From positions 5,491,501 to 5,555,500 of the forward strand of contig NZ_CP045293.1 of assembly GCF_009363075.1 (NCBI RefSeq): 64,000 nt of DNA, read 5' to 3'. Positions 51,171 to 60,502 of this stretch are shown piece by piece. Below the pieces are notes generated by a model. The model searched no databases and was not told the origin of the DNA. It was given only the letters and a program-made list of their open reading frames with translations. This stretch comes from Paenibacillus guangzhouensis (lineage in GTDB: Bacteria > Bacillota > Bacilli > Paenibacillales > Paenibacillaceae). Each line of letters opens with the position of its first letter. Position 1 is the stretch's first letter. Made by a program: the position numbers and the translations under genes.

Positions 51171-52376
51171 TCATTTATTCGCTTTGTTTAAGCTGCTAAG
51201 CGAGTCATTAACTGCAGATTTACACTTGCTGTCATCAGGGCTTCCTGAACGGACTGCCGCTAATACCACATCAATGGTTCCATCAATTTGAGTCCATGTG
51301 TTACCGTCTATTTTCCGGAGCTTAGGCTCAGAAGTATCCCACTGATGTTCTAAATTATCTGCGTCTTTTTTTGCCATAGCAAAGTCATTGGCGTTTATAT
51401 CGTTTAACATATCACTCTCAATTTGAACGAAATCCGTTAATTGCCCGGCCAATGTAGCTTGTGTAGCATCGGTTTGCGAAGCGATATGATTGTTTAACCC
51501 GACATAACCGCCTATACCAACAACGAAGAAAATGCACAGTACCACAACAGTCTGCATCAAAACATGCTTCTTGCTTCCAATGGCTTGGTTTGTTTCTGCG
51601 GTTATATGTTTTGACGTTGTATCAAATTCTGTCACCGCAAGGAAAATAATGATCGCCAGAATAGCGATAAGGAAAATGATACTCGTAATGGTTGTCCCCA
51701 AACCTAACGCGCCATTATTTATGGGTTGAGATAGGTAATCTCCGAGTGATGCTCCGAGTGGACGCGTAAGAATATAGGCAATCCAGAATGTTAATATCCC
51801 ATCAAGCTTCATAAATTTACGTGCCAAGAATACGCAAGTAATAATCATAATCACAGTTATTCCTGTGAGAAGGTAACCAAGACCGAGTTGCTCGGAGAAT
51901 AGATCCCCGACGGCTGTACCAAGTGCAAATGTGAATAGAATGGTAAGCCAATAGAAAACTTCTCTTCTCCTCGTGTAAATCGAGTGGATTGAGAGTGTTT
52001 TCTCGCTAAGATACCAACAAAGAAAAGTTAGTCCTAGTAGCACGGAGAACACGATTGTACTCGTCTCGAGAGGTATTCCGATATTGTCTGTCAGATTATC
52101 GGTGACGAGTGTCCCGAATACGCTAATCAGCACAACCGTTAGCCAATAAATGCCGGGAATATATTTCGTTGCTCGGAATTGAAAATACAACACAATGAAA
52201 AACGCGATTCCCATGATCATTGTCGTGAGCGATAATCCATATCCAAGACTGAAATTGAGGAAATCGGCAAATGTCTCACCGACCGTTGTACATAACACTT
52301 TAATAATCCAGAAGAAAATAGTAACTTCAGGTACCTTGTTAAGTAGAAATTTCATTTTGTCTTGGTTCACTTTCAT
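51171..52376 (-). CDS. COG4705-like integral membrane protein
   Basis: 401 residues. About ten helices with an internal repeat: KVPEVTIFFWIIKVLCTTVG, FGTLVTDNLTDNIGIPLETS, REVFYWLTILFTFALGTAVG, FWIAYILTRPLGASLGDYLS. These conserved blocks match the uncharacterised membrane-anchored COG4705 family. The last helix (about 290-308) is followed by an outer helical domain of about 95 residues not present in most relatives I recall. ATG 52376 follows GGGAAAGG. Function unknown. Confidence 0.8.
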   Translation of the reverse strand: MKVNQDKMKFLLNKVPEVTIFFWIIKVLCTTVGETFADFLNFSLGYGLSLTTMIMGIAFFIVLYFQFRATKYIPGIYWLTVVLISVFGTLVTDNLTDNIGIPLETSTIVFSVLLGLTFLCWYLSEKTLSIHSIYTRRREVFYWLTILFTFALGTAVGDLFSEQLGLGYLLTGITVIMIITCVFLARKFMKLDGILTFWIAYILTRPLGASLGDYLSQPINNGALGLGTTITSIIFLIAILAIIIFLAVTEFDTTSKHITAETNQAIGSKKHVLMQTVVVLCIFFVVGIGGYVGLNNHIASQTDATQATLAGQLTDFVQIESDMLNDINANDFAMAKKDADNLEHQWDTSEPKLRKIDGNTWTQIDGTIDVVLAAVRSGSPDDSKCKSAVNDSLSSLNKANK

Positions 52377-52478
52377 GCACATCCTTTCCCTTCTTTGCAG
52401 TGCCCCCCACAACCTTATTAAATTACAGTAATATAGTTAGATTAAAATCTGATTAGAAGAATATGAAATAGTTGCTCA

Positions 52479-52508
52479 AAAAAACCCATCCTGTTCTAGG
52501 ATGGGTTT
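52479..52508 (-). terminator. Terminator of the 53564-52513 operon
   Basis: AAACCCATCC / GGATGGGTTT with a short loop runs into T7 on the minus strand, immediately after the stop codon of the gene at 52513. Confidence 0.8.
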
Positions 52509-52512
52509 CTTA

Positions 52513-53061
52513 TCATTTGATATCTGCCGGGTTCTTCTCATTCAGCCATTGCAGCAATTCCCGAATCGCAGGAGCATGTTGGTCATTAGCATTCATGATA
52601 TCGGTGAATACAGGGGAGGCATCCTTCAACAGCACATAACTGAAATAGTAATAGCTGAGGAAGGCCTTCGACTCGTAGCCGGGAGGCTCTTCTTCCTCCC
52701 ACTGCAGCTCGTCATCTTCCTCGTCTTCAGGCCATAAGTATTTTTCGTTTAGAAGCTCGCTCATCGTTGCAACCGTTTTTTGCGAATCCATATATTCCAC
52801 GGTTATCGCATTCGCTACGGTCATGTACAGCTCTATTTCCTTCGTCGAGACATCCTCTGGTTTCTGATCTGCCAGCTCCCGCAGGAGCAGGAGCATGACC
52901 CACGGCGTCGTCTGCCACAAGGTGCCTTGATGTTCGATCAGATTAGCTAATTCTTCGTATTGCTTCGTTGCGATAAGTCGTGGGATGTCCGTTCCTCTTC
53001 CATAGGCTGTTGTTAACCGCTGCCAGGGTATCTTATCCATTGTTAGGGTATGTATGTCCAT
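52513..53061 (-). CDS. Acidic protein of unknown function
   Basis: 182 residues, soluble, helical, with an acidic stretch (PEDEEDDELQWEEEEPP) near residue 125. I do not recognise the family. Features such as LIATKQYEELANLIEHQGTL and PAIRELLQWLNEKNP suggest a helical-repeat protein, possibly of immunity type, but this is only an impression. ATG 53061 follows GAGGAGGAGAGGGG. It is 35 bases after the pentapeptide-like gene and forms an operon with it. Confidence 0.65.
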   Translation of the reverse strand: MDIHTLTMDKIPWQRLTTAYGRGTDIPRLIATKQYEELANLIEHQGTLWQTTPWVMLLLLRELADQKPEDVSTKEIELYMTVANAITVEYMDSQKTVATMSELLNEKYLWPEDEEDDELQWEEEEPPGYESKAFLSYYYFSYVLLKDASPVFTDIMNANDQHAPAIRELLQWLNEKNPADIK

Positions 53062-53096
53062 TCCCCTCTCCTCCTCATTGCACAAGCGCTTGTTCT

Positions 53097-53564
53097 TTAC
53101 TTCCGAAGCAATTCTTCGATCAGCACGCCGTTAATCTTCAATCCCCTAATATCGCAATCGGTAAGCTCGACGTTGGATAGATTGCATTGATTGAACTGTG
53201 TTTTCGTGAGATCGCATTGTTGGAAGGAAATCGGTTTATAATTGCCTTCCGGGTTGTAGTTCCCATCACATTCTTGCGGGAGGACAACATGGCTAAATTC
53301 GGTTCCGAATAGATGAACATGGTCGATAACGGCATGACTGAGATTCGCATGCTGGATCGTGATCTGGGACAGATTCGCATTCGTAATGTTAGATTTGGCG
53401 CCATTCACGTCATTGATGGCTATTCCGCTCATGTTGGCGTTGTTGATCTGCGTCTTGGCGAGACTTACATTATCGAATTGAAGCTCTTCAGCTCTTACAT
53501 CCTTAAAGACCGAACCGGAGATATCCGCCATGTGAATTTCCATCTTTTCATTTGTCATTGTCAT
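53097..53564 (-). CDS. Pentapeptide-repeat-like protein
   Basis: 155 residues. Repeating five-residue pattern with alternating hydrophobics (NANMSGIAINDVNGAKSNIT, NANLSQITIQHANLSHAVID, QCDLTKTQFNQCNLSNVELT) indicates a right-handed quadrilateral beta-helix. Such proteins include DNA-gyrase-protecting Qnr-like factors and many of unknown role. ATG 53564 follows AAGGGAG. It is first gene of a two-gene unit. Confidence 0.75.
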   Translation of the reverse strand: MTMTNEKMEIHMADISGSVFKDVRAEELQFDNVSLAKTQINNANMSGIAINDVNGAKSNITNANLSQITIQHANLSHAVIDHVHLFGTEFSHVVLPQECDGNYNPEGNYKPISFQQCDLTKTQFNQCNLSNVELTDCDIRGLKINGVLIEELLRK

Positions 53565-53634
53565 TTTCACATTCTCCCTTCCCAATATTTTACTTGAAAA
53601 TATCATATACCTAGAAGTTACTTCAAGGTCAACA

Positions 53635-53679
53635 AGAAAAATAAGAAGGCCCTCCTGAATATCCTTAGGGAGGGCTTTT
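53635..53679 (-). terminator. Terminator of the serine hydrolase gene
   Basis: On the minus strand AAAAGCCCTCC / GGAGGGCCTT (13-base loop) is followed by a T-rich stretch. Confidence 0.65.
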
Positions 53680-53702
53680 CATGTTATATATGATGGAAGT
53701 AA

Positions 53703-54875
53703 TTACTTCGATGCTGTCCTTTGAATACCGGCATAGACCGCTTCGCATATATCCGTTGTAAACTTGCCTGACATTCCCTCGAGCGCTGTGTTCGTAAAGG
53801 CTACAACACTTAGCTCTTCTGTCGGATCGACAAACCACGAATGACCGTAGGTGCCGCCCATTCTCCACGTACCTGCTGATTCCGGGGTATTGGCAGCGAC
53901 AGGGTCTTTAAGCAAAGTGAATCCTAAGCCAAACCCCCTGCCTGGCCAATACGGCATATGCAGATCTCCGATTTGATTCGTTGTCATCTCTTTCACGAGC
54001 GCTTCGGGAAGAATAGGCGCGCCGCCTAAACGCAACGTTTCCAACAGCTTAAGGAAATCGCCTGCGCTGCCGACCATGCCAGCTCCACCCGAAGGATACG
54101 CTGATGTATCGTTAGCTCGATTGGGAGAAAGTCGGAATCCTGCTGTTCCCTCTACAAAAGGAACGGTATCATCGTCACGCAAACGTCGAGGTTCTCCAGG
54201 AGAATCTGCATATGCTGCAGTAAGTCTAGATTCATCTACCGCCACAAAAGCCGTGTTGTGCATACCTAACGGTTTCGTAACGAGCCTGTGAACCGCCTCG
54301 TTCAGAGGCATGCCTACAGCTTTTTCGATGACAGCCCCCAATACGTCCGTTGCGATGGAATATCTCCACATCGTCCCTGGTTCATAGAGCAGGGGAGCGG
54401 ATGCGATTCTCTTCAGATTGTCCTCTAGCGAGATTCCTGTCTGATCCATGCCATCGGATACCCCTGCCAGCGCATAGGTACCATGTTCTTCTTGGAAGAA
54501 CCGATACGTTAGTCCAGCGGTATGCGTCATTAACTGCTGCACTGTTATGGAAGCGGGCTCTCCCTTAGATAAGACGGGGCGGAAATTAGGAAGCCATTTG
54601 GTCACTGAGTCGCTAAGCTGTAATTTTCCCTGTGAGATTAAGACTAGTGCTGCGGTCGATACGATCGGCTTCGTGACGGACGCATATCTGAACAAGGCGT
54701 CTTCCTCCATCGGCCGTCGCTGCTCGCGGTCAGCTAGACCGGCTGCTCTACTGTAGACCCGTTCTCCTCTTCGTGCGATTTGAACTACTGTACCGACAAT
54801 TCTTTTCTCCGTAAGTGTACGGTCAATGACTTCGTTAACGAATGCGTGCAGATCTTTTGTTTTTAAGCTGCTCAT
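53703..54875 (-). CDS. Beta-lactamase-fold serine hydrolase
   Basis: 390 residues, no signal peptide, so probably cytoplasmic. Nucleophile Ser66 in SVTK (S-x-x-K, 66-69), second motif RYSIAT (Tyr172) and third motif GHSWFVDP (His345). The class C beta-lactamase/esterase EstB fold is expected. Such enzymes hydrolyse esters, D-amino peptides or lactams. GGGAAAGGGATGACG precedes the start. It is monocistronic. Confidence 0.83.
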   Translation of the reverse strand: MSSLKTKDLHAFVNEVIDRTLTEKRIVGTVVQIARRGERVYSRAAGLADREQRRPMEEDALFRYASVTKPIVSTAALVLISQGKLQLSDSVTKWLPNFRPVLSKGEPASITVQQLMTHTAGLTYRFFQEEHGTYALAGVSDGMDQTGISLEDNLKRIASAPLLYEPGTMWRYSIATDVLGAVIEKAVGMPLNEAVHRLVTKPLGMHNTAFVAVDESRLTAAYADSPGEPRRLRDDDTVPFVEGTAGFRLSPNRANDTSAYPSGGAGMVGSAGDFLKLLETLRLGGAPILPEALVKEMTTNQIGDLHMPYWPGRGFGLGFTLLKDPVAANTPESAGTWRMGGTYGHSWFVDPTEELSVVAFTNTALEGMSGKFTTDICEAVYAGIQRTASK

Positions 54876-55045
54876 TTCGTCATCCCTTTCCCGATGTTTT
54901 TGGTTGATTAAGTCTAATGCGTGAGTTTATTATATAAATGAATACACTGATTTTATATAAGACGTTAAAGTATGTTTCTTAGAATTACGACGATTATCAA
55001 GGTAAATATTGAATATATCTTTGAAATTTAAGGAGGTATGATTTC

Positions 55046-55489
55046 ATGGACGAAATTGACTATAACATTCTGTTCCACTTGCAAAATCAAGCCAGATTAT
55101 CGATGACGGAATTGGGCAAGTTGGTAGGCTTGTCGCAGCCGGCTGTGACGGAACGCGTAAGGAGAATGGAAGAAAAGGGTGTAATTGAAGAATACCGTAC
55201 TGTGGTTTCTCATCCTAAAGTGGGTAAGTCATGCACAGCCTACATGTTATTCCGGACAAGGGACTGCTATGCATTCCTGGATTTTTGCCGTGAATCACCT
55301 GACGTCGTAGAATGTTATCGGATTAGCGGGGAACATAACTATTTACTAAAAGTATTGACGGACTCTACGCAAGGATTAGAAGCGTTCGAGAATAAGTGTG
55401 ATCCGTATGGCACCTATACAACCTTAATTGTGATGTCTTCGCCGATTGCCTATAAAAATCTGATTGAAGGGACAAATTTATTGGCATAG
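55046..55489 (+). CDS. Lrp/AsnC family transcriptional regulator
   Basis: 147 residues: helix-turn-helix (TELGKLVGLSQPAVTERVRR) and RAM domain (RISGEHNYLLKVLTDSTQGL). AAGGAGG is well placed before the ATG. It is a paralogue of the Lrp gene at 9376 in this window. Downstream on the opposite strand is an MFS pump. Confidence 0.86.
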   Translation: MDEIDYNILFHLQNQARLSMTELGKLVGLSQPAVTERVRRMEEKGVIEEYRTVVSHPKVGKSCTAYMLFRTRDCYAFLDFCRESPDVVECYRISGEHNYLLKVLTDSTQGLEAFENKCDPYGTYTTLIVMSSPIAYKNLIEGTNLLA

Positions 55490-55505
55490 TCACTGCAAGG
55501 TGAAC

Positions 55506-55535
55506 AAAAAGGAATCCCCCAATCGGATTCCTTTT
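55506..55535. terminator. Bidirectional terminator, Lrp and MFS genes
   Basis: AAAAGGAATCC / GGATTCCTTTT with a 7-base loop lies between convergent genes and has A and T tracts on both sides. Confidence 0.78.
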
Positions 55536-55546
55536 GATGTTTATTT

Positions 55547-56773
55547 CTAAGATATTGAACTTTTATTTTCTTTGTGGAACGCGTGCTTCTTGGCTTGCCA
55601 AGCGATGATCAGAGCAGGAAGCATAATGATAACGAGGGATCCTGGGAGGGAAATCCCCCCGAATTGCTTGAGTAGGATTGCGCCAATTATCCCGCCGCCG
55701 CCGATGGCCAGATTCCATACCGTAACAAGCATGGATTGGGCAATATCAGCGTTGTTACCCCCTGCCTGAGCTATTGCAGTCTGCAGCAATGTGGCTGCTC
55801 CTCCGAATGTAAGTCCCCATACGATGACGGCTAAAAGAATGATTGAAGGCTGCCCGCTGCCAACCCCCATTGCGATGGAAGCAAGCCCGAATCCTGCGAT
55901 ACTGATGAGCACGAGTAATCTTAGGTGACGATCGATGAACACCCCGATAATCCATAATCCTACGACCGAAGCAATACCAAATATCAGCAGCACCACATCC
56001 GTTCGGTCGGCGAGCTTGGTTCCAGCCAGATAAGGAGAAATATACGTATATAGAATGTTATGAGCCAGTACCCAGGCAAGTACAATGATTAAGATGGGCC
56101 TAATGCCAGGGAGAATGAAAATGCTCCGAAGCGGGAGTCGATTACTGACTTGTTCTCCTTCATAATCCGGCAGTTTCCACAGGATCCAGACGATTAAGAA
56201 CGCGGTCAATACGGACAAGGATCCGAAAATCAGACGCCAGCCCATGTGCGTGCCGAGAAAGGTGCCGATCGGTACGCCTAGCGCGAGTGCTAAAGGTGTC
56301 CCAACCATGGCTATAGCCATCGCTCTCCCCTTCTGTGAATGAGGTACCATACGGCGTGCATAGCCTGCCGTCATTCCCCACAGTACCCCGGCCGCTACCC
56401 CGGAGAAGAAACGAGCCACGAGGGTCAGGATATAAACGGTGGATAGTGCTGTGACGGTATTAAAAATAAGAAACCCAATGATACACAGCAGTAGAAGCGG
56501 GCGTCGTCTCCATTCGCGCGTAGCTGTTGTAAGCGGAATGGCTGCTACAAGTGATCCTATCGCGTAGACAGTAACAAGCTGTCCGGCAAGCGGCTCCGTG
56601 ATGCCAAGATCTTGTGCAATTTGAGGCAATAGCCCGGCTGGCAGACTCTCCGTTAGGATGCATATGAACCCAGCCATGGCTAGCGCTAACAGGCCAGCGA
56701 TAGGAAGACGGGGTGAATACGCCGCACGGGTGCTGCAACGGGAGGGCGAGGTCGTTCTTGTTTTTGCGATCAT
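55547..56773 (-). CDS. MFS transporter (DHA1/AraJ-like)
   Basis: 408 residues, 12 helices. TESLPAGLLPQIAQDLGITE at helix 1, VARFFSGVAAGVLWGMTAGY and GVPIGTFLGTHMGWRLIFG are typical of the AraJ/NepI/YdhP group of sugar and drug exporters. AAGGAG precedes the ATG. Substrate unknown. Confidence 0.85.
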   Translation of the reverse strand: MIAKTRTTSPSRCSTRAAYSPRLPIAGLLALAMAGFICILTESLPAGLLPQIAQDLGITEPLAGQLVTVYAIGSLVAAIPLTTATREWRRRPLLLLCIIGFLIFNTVTALSTVYILTLVARFFSGVAAGVLWGMTAGYARRMVPHSQKGRAMAIAMVGTPLALALGVPIGTFLGTHMGWRLIFGSLSVLTAFLIVWILWKLPDYEGEQVSNRLPLRSIFILPGIRPILIIVLAWVLAHNILYTYISPYLAGTKLADRTDVVLLIFGIASVVGLWIIGVFIDRHLRLLVLISIAGFGLASIAMGVGSGQPSIILLAVIVWGLTFGGAATLLQTAIAQAGGNNADIAQSMLVTVWNLAIGGGGIIGAILLKQFGGISLPGSLVIIMLPALIIAWQAKKHAFHKENKSSIS

Positions 56774-56960
56774 GTTCAGTCTCCTTTATCCATGTATTGA
56801 TGATTTACATGCTTCGGGTCTAAGCATATAGAAAGCCGTCGTGAATTGGCATACAGGATTAAAGGGAATTGCGGCGATTCGTCGTGAAAATCCATTTATT
56901 CTCGATGTTCATCTTTTAATTTTAAGGTCGAATTTGATGAGGGTCACCCGATACCGCTTA

Positions 56961-56985
56961 GTGGGTTCGAACCACGAATTTTTTT
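56961..56985 (+). terminator. Hairpin plus T7 with a tRNA T-arm-like loop
   Basis: GTGG-GTTCGAA-CCAC, then GAATTTTTTT. The loop matches the tRNA T-loop pattern, but no acceptor, anticodon or D-arm is recognisable, so it may be the remnant of a tRNA 3' end or a terminator for an unseen short transcript. Confidence 0.35.
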
Positions 56986-57044
56986 AAGCCCAAATTGCAA
57001 AATCGGTACTAACAATTGGATATATTTATGCTATGATATATGAA

Positions 57045-57204
57045 TAGTCCTCAATAGGGAGGAAGATTGTTTTATTTTGCTGTTAAGATTGTTAGATTGA
57101 AGTCGATAGCAAGAAAAGCGCTTCTTGGGGATGATCGTTAATCGGACATGTGCGAACCAAAGCCACGACCCATGCAAGTGCCCGGGTTTAGGCCTTGGTT
57201 TTTG
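57045..57204 (+). ncRNA. Candidate structured leader RNA ahead of mqo
   Basis: Hairpin TCCTC/GAGGA at 57048-57063, CAAGAA/TTCTTG around 57110-57126, then a terminator-like hairpin AACCAAAGCC with GGCCTTGGTT (57155-57164 and 57191-57200) enclosing ACCC/GGGT and ending in T5. A possible promoter is TTGGAT (57016) with TATGAA (57039), 17 apart. It resembles no riboswitch class I know. It lies about 165 bases before malate:quinone oxidoreductase and could be its attenuator or an independent small RNA. Confidence 0.35.
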
Positions 57205-57370
57205 TGTATTCCTAGGCCCTCACCGACGTTTCTCCTAAAATTTATCGATTTATAATCACATCTAACTATCATATAATATTAAATATCTTAATCTAGTAAT
57301 ATTAGCGAGCCTAAACAGTAGGAGCAAGTGCAACTTTTCTTTCAAATACTAGCGTGTAAGGACGGTAAAT

Positions 57371-58870
57371 ATGAGCGACAGACAAACCGAAACAGACGTT
57401 ATTTTAATTGGTGCCGGAATCATGAGTGCGACGTTGGGGACATTGCTGAAAGAATTAGTACCAGATTGGAAGATTACCGTGTTTGAGAAGCTGGCAAGCG
57501 CAGGAGAGGAAAGCTCGAACGAATGGAATAATGCAGGAACAGGGCATGCTGCGTTGTGCGAGCTGAACTATACCGCCGAGAAACCGGATGGATCCATCGA
57601 TATTAGCAAAGCGATTAAAGTAAATGAGCAGTTTCAAGTTTCCATGCAGTTCTGGTCTTATCTTGTGAATAGCAATCTCATTCGTAACCCACAAGATTTT
57701 ATTATGCCATTGTCTCATATGAGCCTAGTCCAAGGGGAACAGGATGTGGCGTATTTGAAGAAACGTTTTGAAGCGCTGTCGAGCAACCCTCTGTTCCATG
57801 GAATGGAATTCTCTGATGATCCGAGCACATTGCTGGAATGGATTCCATTGATTATGCAAGACCGGACATCGAATGAACCGATTGCGGCAACGAAAATTGA
57901 CTCGGGCACGGATGTCAACTTTGGCGCTTTAACGCGCATACTGATCGACCATTTGAAAAAAAATAACGTCAATATCCATTACAAACATAGTGTTGAAGAT
58001 ATTCATCGTACGAGCGATGGCTCATGGGAATTGAAAGTGCGGAATGATCAAGGTAACGTCGAACGGCATACGGCCAAATTCGTCTTTATCGGGGGCGGGG
58101 GCGGAAGTCTTCCGCTGCTTCAGAAATCTGGTATTCCTGAAGGAAAGCATATTGGTGGATTCCCGATCAGCGGACTATTCATGGTGTGCAACAATCCGGA
58201 AGTGGTCGCGCAGCATCATGCCAAAGTGTACGGTAAAGCGAAGGTTGGCGCACCGCCAATGTCTGTTCCGCATTTGGATACTAGATTCATCGATAATAAG
58301 AAATCGCTGCTCTTTGGACCGTTTGCCGGATTTTCGCCAAAGTTCCTGAAGACTGGCTCTATGTTCGATTTGATCGGTTCCGTGAAGCCGAATAATGTGC
58401 TCACGATGCTCGCGGCAGGTGCCAAGAACCTTTCATTGACCAAATATCTGATCCAGCAAGTCATGCAATCGAAAGAAAAGCGTATGGAAGAGCTTAGAGA
58501 GTTCATCCCGAATGCCAAAAGTGAAGATTGGGATCTACTCGTAGCCGGTCAACGCGTGCAAGTCATCAAAGATACGACTGCTGGTGGCAAAGGAACGCTG
58601 CAATTCGGTACGGAAGTGGTGAGTGCCGCAGATGGATCGATCGCTGCATTGCTCGGCGCTTCACCGGGTGCCTCTACAGCTGTCTCCGTCATGCTAGAGT
58701 TAATCGAGAAATGTTTCCCGCAGCATATCAAGGCGTGGGAACCGAAAATCAAAGAAATGATTCCATCTTATAACGTACAGCTCGTCAAAAACCCAGAGCT
58801 TGTCCATGAGATCCATACTTCAACTGCGCGGACACTGGGACTGAACAAAGAAATGCAGACCGTTATGTAG
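57371..58870 (+). CDS. mqo: Malate:quinone oxidoreductase
   Basis: 499 residues. A membrane-associated FAD enzyme of the TCA cycle that oxidises malate to oxaloacetate and passes electrons to quinone. FAD motif [12 protein letters not shown] (12-23), then [22 protein letters not shown]-like [49 protein letters not shown] and [17 protein letters not shown] are all diagnostic. AAGGA is 8 bases from the ATG. The long leader upstream may regulate it. Length is normal for the family. Confidence 0.93.
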   Translation: MSDRQTETDVILIGAGIMSATLGTLLKELVPDWKITVFEKLASAGEESSNEWNNAGTGHAALCELNYTAEKPDGSIDISKAIKVNEQFQVSMQFWSYLVNSNLIRNPQDFIMPLSHMSLVQGEQDVAYLKKRFEALSSNPLFHGMEFSDDPSTLLEWIPLIMQDRTSNEPIAATKIDSGTDVNFGALTRILIDHLKKNNVNIHYKHSVEDIHRTSDGSWELKVRNDQGNVERHTAKFVFIGGGGGSLPLLQKSGIPEGKHIGGFPISGLFMVCNNPEVVAQHHAKVYGKAKVGAPPMSVPHLDTRFIDNKKSLLFGPFAGFSPKFLKTGSMFDLIGSVKPNNVLTMLAAGAKNLSLTKYLIQQVMQSKEKRMEELREFIPNAKSEDWDLLVAGQRVQVIKDTTAGGKGTLQFGTEVVSAADGSIAALLGASPGASTAVSVMLELIEKCFPQHIKAWEPKIKEMIPSYNVQLVKNPELVHEIHTSTARTLGLNKEMQTVM

Positions 58871-58888
58871 CGTGAATGGAAACAACAC

Positions 58889-58926
58889 GGCCTTCGTCCT
58901 GATTGCAATGGGATGGAGGCCATTTT
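58889..58926 (+). terminator. Terminator after mqo
   Basis: GGCCTTCGTCC / GGATGGAGGCC (two G-U pairs, 11-base loop) then ATTTTG, 19 bases after the stop. Confidence 0.62.
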
Positions 58927-59028
58927 GCTATGCCTGCCATTTAATGAGTGAAATGACCTGAACCTTATCGTAAATCGTGGTAAATTGAAGAGTAGAGGAC
59001 TTAATCTACGTGATGAGAGGGTAGAGCG

Positions 59029-59619
59029 ATGAAAGAAATCTTGTTCAAGTACATGACGAGGTTCACGTCCATGAGCGAAGAAGAGCAGCAGGCGATTATG
59101 AATGATATCGTGATAGAGGAATATAAAAAAGGAACCGTGCTCCTGCGACAAGGAGAGGTTCCGACGAAGTGTTATTTTGTGCTAAAGGGATGCATTAGAC
59201 AGTACTCGATTCATGAAGCGGGCAAAGAGGTGACATCCAACTTCTATACCGAAGAGCAAGCTGCCTCGATCTCCAATGCGCGTAGACGAGATAAACCCTC
59301 CGAGTATACCTTAGTGTGTCTGGAAGACGCCGTATTGGTCGTTGGCGATATCGCAGTCGAAGGGGACATGTATAACAAATACAATCAATTGGAGTCCCTA
59401 ATCCGTCAGATGGTTGAGGAGAAGTTCGGTGACGTGCAGGATGAATATGCGTTATTCATCGCCTCTACGCCGGAGGAGAGATTTAGATCGCTCCAGCAGA
59501 ACCGACCCCATTTAATCGATCGGGTACCTCAGCATCAACTGGCGAGTTATCTCGGCATGACACCGGAATCGCTCAGCAGGATCAAGAAACGCGTTCAACA
59601 AGACGAGCGTGGCAAATGA
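59029..59619 (+). CDS. Crp/Fnr family transcriptional regulator
   Basis: 196 residues: a cyclic-nucleotide-binding-like barrel (about 20-120; KGTVLLRQGEVPTKCYFVLK) and a C-terminal winged helix (QLASYLGMTPESLSRIKKRV). The effector-binding Arg/Glu pair of true Crp is not evident, so the signal is unknown. AGAGGGTAGAGCG precedes the ATG. It ends 3 bases before the convergent DUF4386 gene, a pairing seen in related genomes. Confidence 0.85.
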   Translation: MKEILFKYMTRFTSMSEEEQQAIMNDIVIEEYKKGTVLLRQGEVPTKCYFVLKGCIRQYSIHEAGKEVTSNFYTEEQAASISNARRRDKPSEYTLVCLEDAVLVVGDIAVEGDMYNKYNQLESLIRQMVEEKFGDVQDEYALFIASTPEERFRSLQQNRPHLIDRVPQHQLASYLGMTPESLSRIKKRVQQDERGK

Positions 59620-59622
59620 ATG

Positions 59623-60336
59623 TCACACTGCGGCTGACGAGGGTTTACCGCCTTTGAAGAGCAGCCATAAGCCGAACCCAAGCTCACCAACGATCATCGG
59701 AACGGTGAATATATATATCAATACCGCGATCATCCCTTCGTATTGCGGGAGGAATACGTTGCACGAATGAATGAACATATAACCGACACCGGCAATGATC
59801 AATAAGATGCTGATGATTTTCGGAGAGTGGGTGAATCGGAGAGCGACATAGCCCACAACCGCTAGATGAATACCGAAGGTGATTAACCCAATTGACCAGA
59901 TGGATTCAAAAGCGTTTAAATACAGCATCCCCTGCGTTGGAAGCTGCTCGGATATCTGAGACGAGGCTGTGCGGGTGAGAAGCGACATGAATAGCAAATT
60001 CAAAATGGCTGTACCCAATATGGCCGAATAGATCAGCCGGAACCACGCGGCCAGCAAGGATAACTTCTGGTGTGCCGGTTTCATAACCGTATAGAACGCC
60101 CAGGCTACTACGATATCGCAGATGAGAATGACCACCCAGCCGAAGATCTCAGCTTGAAAAAGGGAATGGGAAGACTGGATGTTTTGAAAAGTGGTGCTGG
60201 CGTCGCCTTGTACAACAAGGCTTGCATGGACATAGCCATATGAGAAAAATGAAGCAAGTGTCATAATGATCAGCGATAGACCTGCAGTCAATGCGGCTCG
60301 CCGCTGATCCGTTTGCGTTTTCGTAGCGGTAATCAT
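59623..60336 (-). CDS. DUF4386 family membrane protein
   Basis: 237 residues with six helices; QRRAALTAGLSLIIMTLASF, the LLFMSLL segment and HSPKIISILLIIAGVGYMFI fit DUF4386. ATG 60336 follows AGGGGG. It is convergent with the Crp-like gene. Function unknown. Confidence 0.8.
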   Translation of the reverse strand: MITATKTQTDQRRAALTAGLSLIIMTLASFFSYGYVHASLVVQGDASTTFQNIQSSHSLFQAEIFGWVVILICDIVVAWAFYTVMKPAHQKLSLLAAWFRLIYSAILGTAILNLLFMSLLTRTASSQISEQLPTQGMLYLNAFESIWSIGLITFGIHLAVVGYVALRFTHSPKIISILLIIAGVGYMFIHSCNVFLPQYEGMIAVLIYIFTVPMIVGELGFGLWLLFKGGKPSSAAV

Positions 60337-60502
60337 TGAATAACCCCCTAGATGTTGGAATGATTCTATTGTAATGTGAGGGGGATAGCTGTTCATTGAC
60401 TTAAGTCAAGAGTGCAATGAGTGAATGATCAATGGGCTTTAAGTAACATTGAGGGCTTGATAAATTTGTTGAATAAGTTGGTGAATATCGTTGGAGAATC
60501 AC

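Larger units (their letters stand above)
56774..57370. other. 600-base gap between MFS and mqo genes
   Basis: No open reading frame of note is seen on either strand. It contains the two structured elements listed separately (56961-56985 and 57045-57204). The rest is AT-rich with no repeat, tRNA gene or known riboswitch that I recognise. Confidence 0.6.

Noticed and set aside
57045-57204. Considered as cyclic di-GMP, ZTP, T-box, SAM or 6S RNA
   Set aside because: None of the conserved cores of these classes is present; only generic hairpins and a terminator-like end are seen.
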